Below, piece by piece: positions 5,815 through 9,287 of a stretch of 9,287 nucleotides of DNA. Origin of the DNA: Christensenella sp. UBA7868 (lineage in GTDB: Bacteria > Bacillota > Clostridia > Christensenellales > UBA1242); the NCBI GenBank assembly GCA_002501285.1, contig DLSG01000097.1, positions 5,208 through 14,494 on the forward strand, written 5' to 3'. The number at the start of each line of letters is the position of its first letter. Within the stretch, counting starts at the first letter, position 1. The position numbers were made by a program, and so were the translations under genes. The notes below the pieces were generated by a model. That model saw only the letters and a program-made list of their open reading frames with translations, ran no database searches and had not been told where the DNA came from.

Positions 5815-7713
5815 ATGTTCAAATTATACAAAAATTTAACAAAAAAAGATTGGCTTTTTATTGTTTTAATAGTTTGTCTAACCGTACTTCAAGTTTATTT
5901 TACTATGACAATAGTTGACTATGTTCAAGGAATAATAAAGTCAATAACCTACTTAAACTATCATAATAACCCACAAGCACTTGGCGTAGAATTTGAAACT
6001 ATGGTAAACACATTTGGTTTTACTAACCTATCCAGTGCAGAGTTTTTAGCGTCTATCGGAATTACTGGAGAACTTGCAAGCACAATTATTGCTATCAGCA
6101 CCGCAAGCACAAGCCAAATCTGGTTTAATGGTCTTATGATGCTTTTATTTGCGTTTTTAATTATGGTTGTTCAAACAATAATTTCAGTTCTAGCCTCAAG
6201 TGTTGCAGTATCTTTATCAAGCACTGTTAGGTCTAAATTCTATAAAAAAGTTGATGAATTTTCAATTAATGAAATCAACAAGTTCTCAACCGCATCATTA
6301 ATCACTCGTTCTACAAACGATGTTCAACAAGTTCAAATGGCAAACTTAATGATGATGAGAATGGTTTTCGCAGCGCCAGTCACAGCAATTTGGGCTCTTG
6401 TTAAAATAAGAGTATCAAGTGCGGAACTTACAATTGCCACCATTATAGCCATTGTTGCATTAATACTTACAATCATTACACTTGTTGTTTTATTAATTCC
6501 AAAATTTAAAGTTATTCAAAAATTAACCGACCAGTTAAACCTTGTTACTCGTGAAAATTTAACAGGCATAAGAGTTATTCGTGCTTTTAACGCCGAAAGT
6601 TATCAAGAAAACAAGTTTTACGAAACAAACAACAAATTTACTAAAACCCAAATTTTTACAGGAAAAGTTATGGCGGCCATGAGTCCTTCTATGATGCTTA
6701 TCATGAATGGAATATCACTTGCAATTTACTGGCTTGGAGCACACCTGATTAATAACGGCTCAATAGATTACGCAACAGTCACATCTTTTATGATGCTTTC
6801 AAGCCAAATAATTATGGCATTCATTATGCTTATGATGATGTTTATTTTCTGGCCAAGAGCGTGCGTTAGTGCGGGAAGAATTAACGAAGTTTTAGAAACC
6901 GAAAGTTCGGTTAAAAGCCCAGAAATTGAAATTACCCCTACTCAAAAAGGCACAATTGAATTTAAAAATGTAAGTTTTAAATATTCTGATGGTGACGAAA
7001 ATATTTTGGACAATATTTCATTTACTGCAAATTTCGGTGAAACTGTTGCAATAATTGGCGGAACTGGAAGCGGAAAAACAACACTTGTAAATTTAATTCC
7101 TCGTTTTTATGATGTTCAAAGTGGTGAAATTTTAGTTGATGGCGTAAATGTTAAAGATTTGAATCTAGACACTCTTCGAGGAAAACTAGGTTATGTTCCA
7201 CAAAAAGCAACAATGTTTAAAGGTACAATTAAAGAAAATATACTGCTAGGAATTAAAGACCCAAGCCAAATAACCGAAGAAGAACTTGATAAGGCAACTA
7301 AAATTGCCTGCTGTGACGAATTTATTAATTCTAAACCCGAAAAACTAGATGCCCCAATTTCAGCTGGCGGAAAAAATTTGTCGGGCGGACAAAAACAGCG
7401 TTTGCAAATTGCTAGAAGTGTAATTTTAAAACCTGAAATTTATATTTTTGACGATAGTTTTTCAGCACTAGACTATAAAACCGATAAGCAAATAAGACAA
7501 AATTTAAGTCAAATGCCCGAAAAGTCAACCAAGATTATTGTTGCTCAACGTATCGGCACAATTATGGACGCAGATAAAATTATAGTATTAAAAAGCGGAA
7601 AAATTGAAGGAATTGGCACGCACGAAGAATTATTAAAATCTTGCGAAGAATATAAAAGCATAGCCACATCTCAATTATCAGAGGAGGAATTAAGTCTTGA
7701 AACACAAAAATAA
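5815..7713 (+). CDS. ABC exporter half-transporter with the degenerate ATP site (first subunit of a heterodimer)
   Basis: A 632-residue type IV (ABCB-like) exporter subunit: six membrane helices (about 13-33, 104-128, 183-200, 207-229, 288-310, 322-347) followed by a nucleotide-binding domain. Walker A is GGTGSGKTT (415-423), the Q-loop Gln463, the signature LSGGQ (522-526), Walker B IYIFDD (542-547) and D-loop SALD (550-553). Two catalytic residues are replaced: the Walker B glutamate is Asp547 and the switch histidine is Gln578 (VAQRI). The same pair of changes marks TM287 of Thermotoga TM287/288. It will pair with the next gene's product and probably exports drugs, lipids or peptides; the substrate is not deducible. 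The loop between helices 1 and 2 (about 35-103) is unusually long. AAAGGAG (5803-5809) lies 5 nt before ATG. The last codons include GAGGAGG, the ribosome binding site of the next gene. Confidence 0.93.
   Translation: MFKLYKNLTKKDWLFIVLIVCLTVLQVYFTMTIVDYVQGIIKSITYLNYHNNPQALGVEFETMVNTFGFTNLSSAEFLASIGITGELASTIIAISTASTSQIWFNGLMMLLFAFLIMVVQTIISVLASSVAVSLSSTVRSKFYKKVDEFSINEINKFSTASLITRSTNDVQQVQMANLMMMRMVFAAPVTAIWALVKIRVSSAELTIATIIAIVALILTIITLVVLLIPKFKVIQKLTDQLNLVTRENLTGIRVIRAFNAESYQENKFYETNNKFTKTQIFTGKVMAAMSPSMMLIMNGISLAIYWLGAHLINNGSIDYATVTSFMMLSSQIIMAFIMLMMMFIFWPRACVSAGRINEVLETESSVKSPEIEITPTQKGTIEFKNVSFKYSDGDENILDNISFTANFGETVAIIGGTGSGKTTLVNLIPRFYDVQSGEILVDGVNVKDLNLDTLRGKLGYVPQKATMFKGTIKENILLGIKDPSQITEEELDKATKIACCDEFINSKPEKLDAPISAGGKNLSGGQKQRLQIARSVILKPEIYIFDDSFSALDYKTDKQIRQNLSQMPEKSTKIIVAQRIGTIMDADKIIVLKSGKIEGIGTHEELLKSCEEYKSIATSQLSEEELSLETQK
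7681..7699 (+). promoter_or_regulatory. ribosome binding site selecting a TTG start inside the upstream gene
   Basis: A strong GAGGAGG (7681-7687) lies 9 nt before TTG (7697-7699), all within the 3' end of the first exporter gene. The first in-frame ATG (7751) has only an A-rich stretch before it and no such site, so TTG is the better start. It gives a 17-bp gene overlap. Confidence 0.75.
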
Positions 7714-9287
7714 TAAACAAAAATCAAATCTTAAACCAAATTTGAAAAAAATGTTAAAATCTATGAAGAAATATTATCTTCCAATAATAATCTCTTCAAT
7801 TTTCACAATTGTTTCGGTTGTCCTTTCAATTTTGGCACCACAATATCTATCTAAACTAACCGACACAATAACCGCAGGTGCGGGAACACAAAACATAAAT
7901 CTTCAAAAAATTTGTGATTTAGGAATAGTTTTAATAGTGTTCTATTCATTAAACGCATTCTTTTCATTCTTATCAGGTGCCATAATGAACACCGCAACAC
8001 AAAAATATTCAAAAGATTTAAGAAATCAAATTACTCAAAAAATTAATAGGATAAAACTAAAATACTTTGACTCACATCAATTTGGTGACACATTAAGCCG
8101 AATCACAAACGATGTTGATACAATTGGGTCTTCCCTTCAAGAATCGGTTTCAATGCTAATTCAATCCGTTTTCATGTTAATAGGCGTAATAATTGCAATG
8201 TTTGTAACAAGTCCACTTATGACACTAACAATTCTTGCAAGTTTACCACTAATGTTTGGAATGTTTATAATAATTGCTAAATTAGCAGTTCCTATGTTTA
8301 AAAAACATCAAACCGAAGTTGGCGAAATAAATTCGGTTGTAGAAGAAAACTTTTCAAACGAACTTTTAATTAAAGTTTTTTCTACCCCAGCACTAGAAAA
8401 ACGCCAACAAATTTTTGACACTACAAACAATAAACTTAAAAAGACAATGTTTAAAGCACAATTCTTTGGCGGATTAATTCAACCAATGATGAGTTTCGTT
8501 TCCTACTTTGCTTATGCCGCAGTTTGTCTTGTTGGTGGTTTGCTTATGACATCATCAGGAATAGTTACTTTTGGAACAATAACCGCATTTCTTGTTTATG
8601 TAAACTTATTTCAAAGTCCACTTTCTCAAATTGCTCAAGCATTTAACAACTTACAAATGGCAGCAGCCGCAAGCGAAAGAGTTTTTGAATTTTTAGAAGA
8701 AGATGAAGTTTTAGACGAAACTAACAAACCTTACCAACTTCTTAAAGATAACAATCAAATTAAAGGTAAAGTTGAATTTAAAAATGTAAGTTTTGGTTAT
8801 GACGAAAACCGAATTATTATTCCAAATTTCTCTATAACTGTTCAACCAGGTATGAAAGTTGCAATCGTAGGCCCAACAGGTGCTGGAAAAACCACAATCG
8901 TAAATTTACTAATGCGTTTTTATGAAACAAATTCTGGTGACATTTTAATTGATGATGTTTCAATTAAAGATATGCCAAGAAGCGAAGTTCGAGATATATT
9001 TAGCATGGTTCTTCAAGACACTTGGATTTTTGAAGGTACACTTCGTGATAATATAATTTACAACAACAAAAATGTAACAGAAGACGAATTGGATTTTGTT
9101 ATAGATGAAGCAAATCTTACACATTTTGTTTCCACCCTTCCTAACGGCAAAGACACAATAATTAAAGAGGACGATGCTATAAGTGCGGGTCAAAGACAAT
9201 TAATTACAATTGCTAGAGCAATTCTTAAAAACTCCCCACTTTTAATTTTGGACGAAGCAACAAGCAATGTGGATACAAAAACCGAAT
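7697..9287 (+). CDS. ABC exporter half-transporter with the consensus Walker B (second subunit), partial at 3' end
   Basis: 530 codons are visible with no stop; the gene runs off the window. It reads in a different frame from the first subunit and overlaps it by 17 bp from a TTG start. A Lys/Asn-rich N-terminus leads into six predicted membrane helices (about 26-46 through about 290-310), including the cytosolic FDSHQFGDTLSRITNDVD stretch typical of exporters after helix 2. The nucleotide-binding domain has Walker A GPTGAGKTT (392-400), Q-loop Gln440, a variant signature ISAGQ (495-499) instead of LSGGQ, and canonical Walker B LLILDE (515-520; Glu520 present) with SNVD (523-526). This matches the TM288/BmrD-like partner: its own Walker motifs complete the active ATP site with the first subunit's LSGGQ, while its altered signature faces the degenerate site. 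The switch histidine would lie just beyond the window. No usual domain is missing in the visible part. Confidence 0.93.
   Translation, partial: MKHKNNKQKSNLKPNLKKMLKSMKKYYLPIIISSIFTIVSVVLSILAPQYLSKLTDTITAGAGTQNINLQKICDLGIVLIVFYSLNAFFSFLSGAIMNTATQKYSKDLRNQITQKINRIKLKYFDSHQFGDTLSRITNDVDTIGSSLQESVSMLIQSVFMLIGVIIAMFVTSPLMTLTILASLPLMFGMFIIIAKLAVPMFKKHQTEVGEINSVVEENFSNELLIKVFSTPALEKRQQIFDTTNNKLKKTMFKAQFFGGLIQPMMSFVSYFAYAAVCLVGGLLMTSSGIVTFGTITAFLVYVNLFQSPLSQIAQAFNNLQMAAAASERVFEFLEEDEVLDETNKPYQLLKDNNQIKGKVEFKNVSFGYDENRIIIPNFSITVQPGMKVAIVGPTGAGKTTIVNLLMRFYETNSGDILIDDVSIKDMPRSEVRDIFSMVLQDTWIFEGTLRDNIIYNNKNVTEDELDFVIDEANLTHFVSTLPNGKDTIIKEDDAISAGQRQLITIARAILKNSPLLILDEATSNVDTKTE

Noticed and set aside
8960..9199. 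Minus-strand open frame of 79 codons
   Set aside because: It lies entirely within the conserved nucleotide-binding domain of the second exporter gene and has no ribosome binding site or recognisable product.

Overview
The window is AT-rich (roughly 30% GC by eye). It has standard-code genes (UGG for Trp, all stops TAA or TAG), AGGAG-type ribosome binding sites 5 nt before most starts, and sigma-A-like promoters, several with an extended TGn -10. This points to a low-GC Bacillota-type bacterium, probably an uncultured lineage. No gene is diagnostic enough for a finer placement. There are no tRNA, rRNA, CRISPR or insertion-sequence features.

Layout. Minus-strand operon, positions 3364 down to 105: an intact calcineurin-like metallophosphoesterase (MPE), a second protein whose start overlaps the MPE stop by one base, a 72-residue zinc-ribbon protein, and a four-helix membrane protein with an acidic tail. 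It begins at a good promoter (3392-3420) containing an 18-bp near-perfect palindrome and ends at a strong hairpin (31-64). The second protein looks like a degenerate MPE paralogue that has lost essentially all metal ligands. The active/inactive pair is the most unusual part of the window.

Next, also on the minus strand, is a two-helix coiled-coil membrane protein (3579-4190) with its own promoter and terminator. Upstream of it lies hisS, histidyl-tRNA synthetase (4271-5488), with an extended -10 promoter and a very short leader, so no T-box.

A 326-bp AT-rich divergent intergenic region (5489-5814) separates hisS from a plus-strand ABC exporter operon. It holds the hisS promoter, a phased array of three 11-bp-spaced GTTAAA repeats, an extended -10 for the exporter genes, and a roughly 170-nt leader with two hairpins. 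The second hairpin is followed by seven Ts just before the ribosome binding site.

The exporter is a heterodimer. The first half-transporter (5815-7713) has a non-canonical ATP site (Asp for the catalytic Glu, Gln for the switch His). The second (from TTG at 7697, running off the window end) has the canonical Walker B and a variant signature. This is the asymmetric arrangement of TM287/288- and BmrCD-type exporters.
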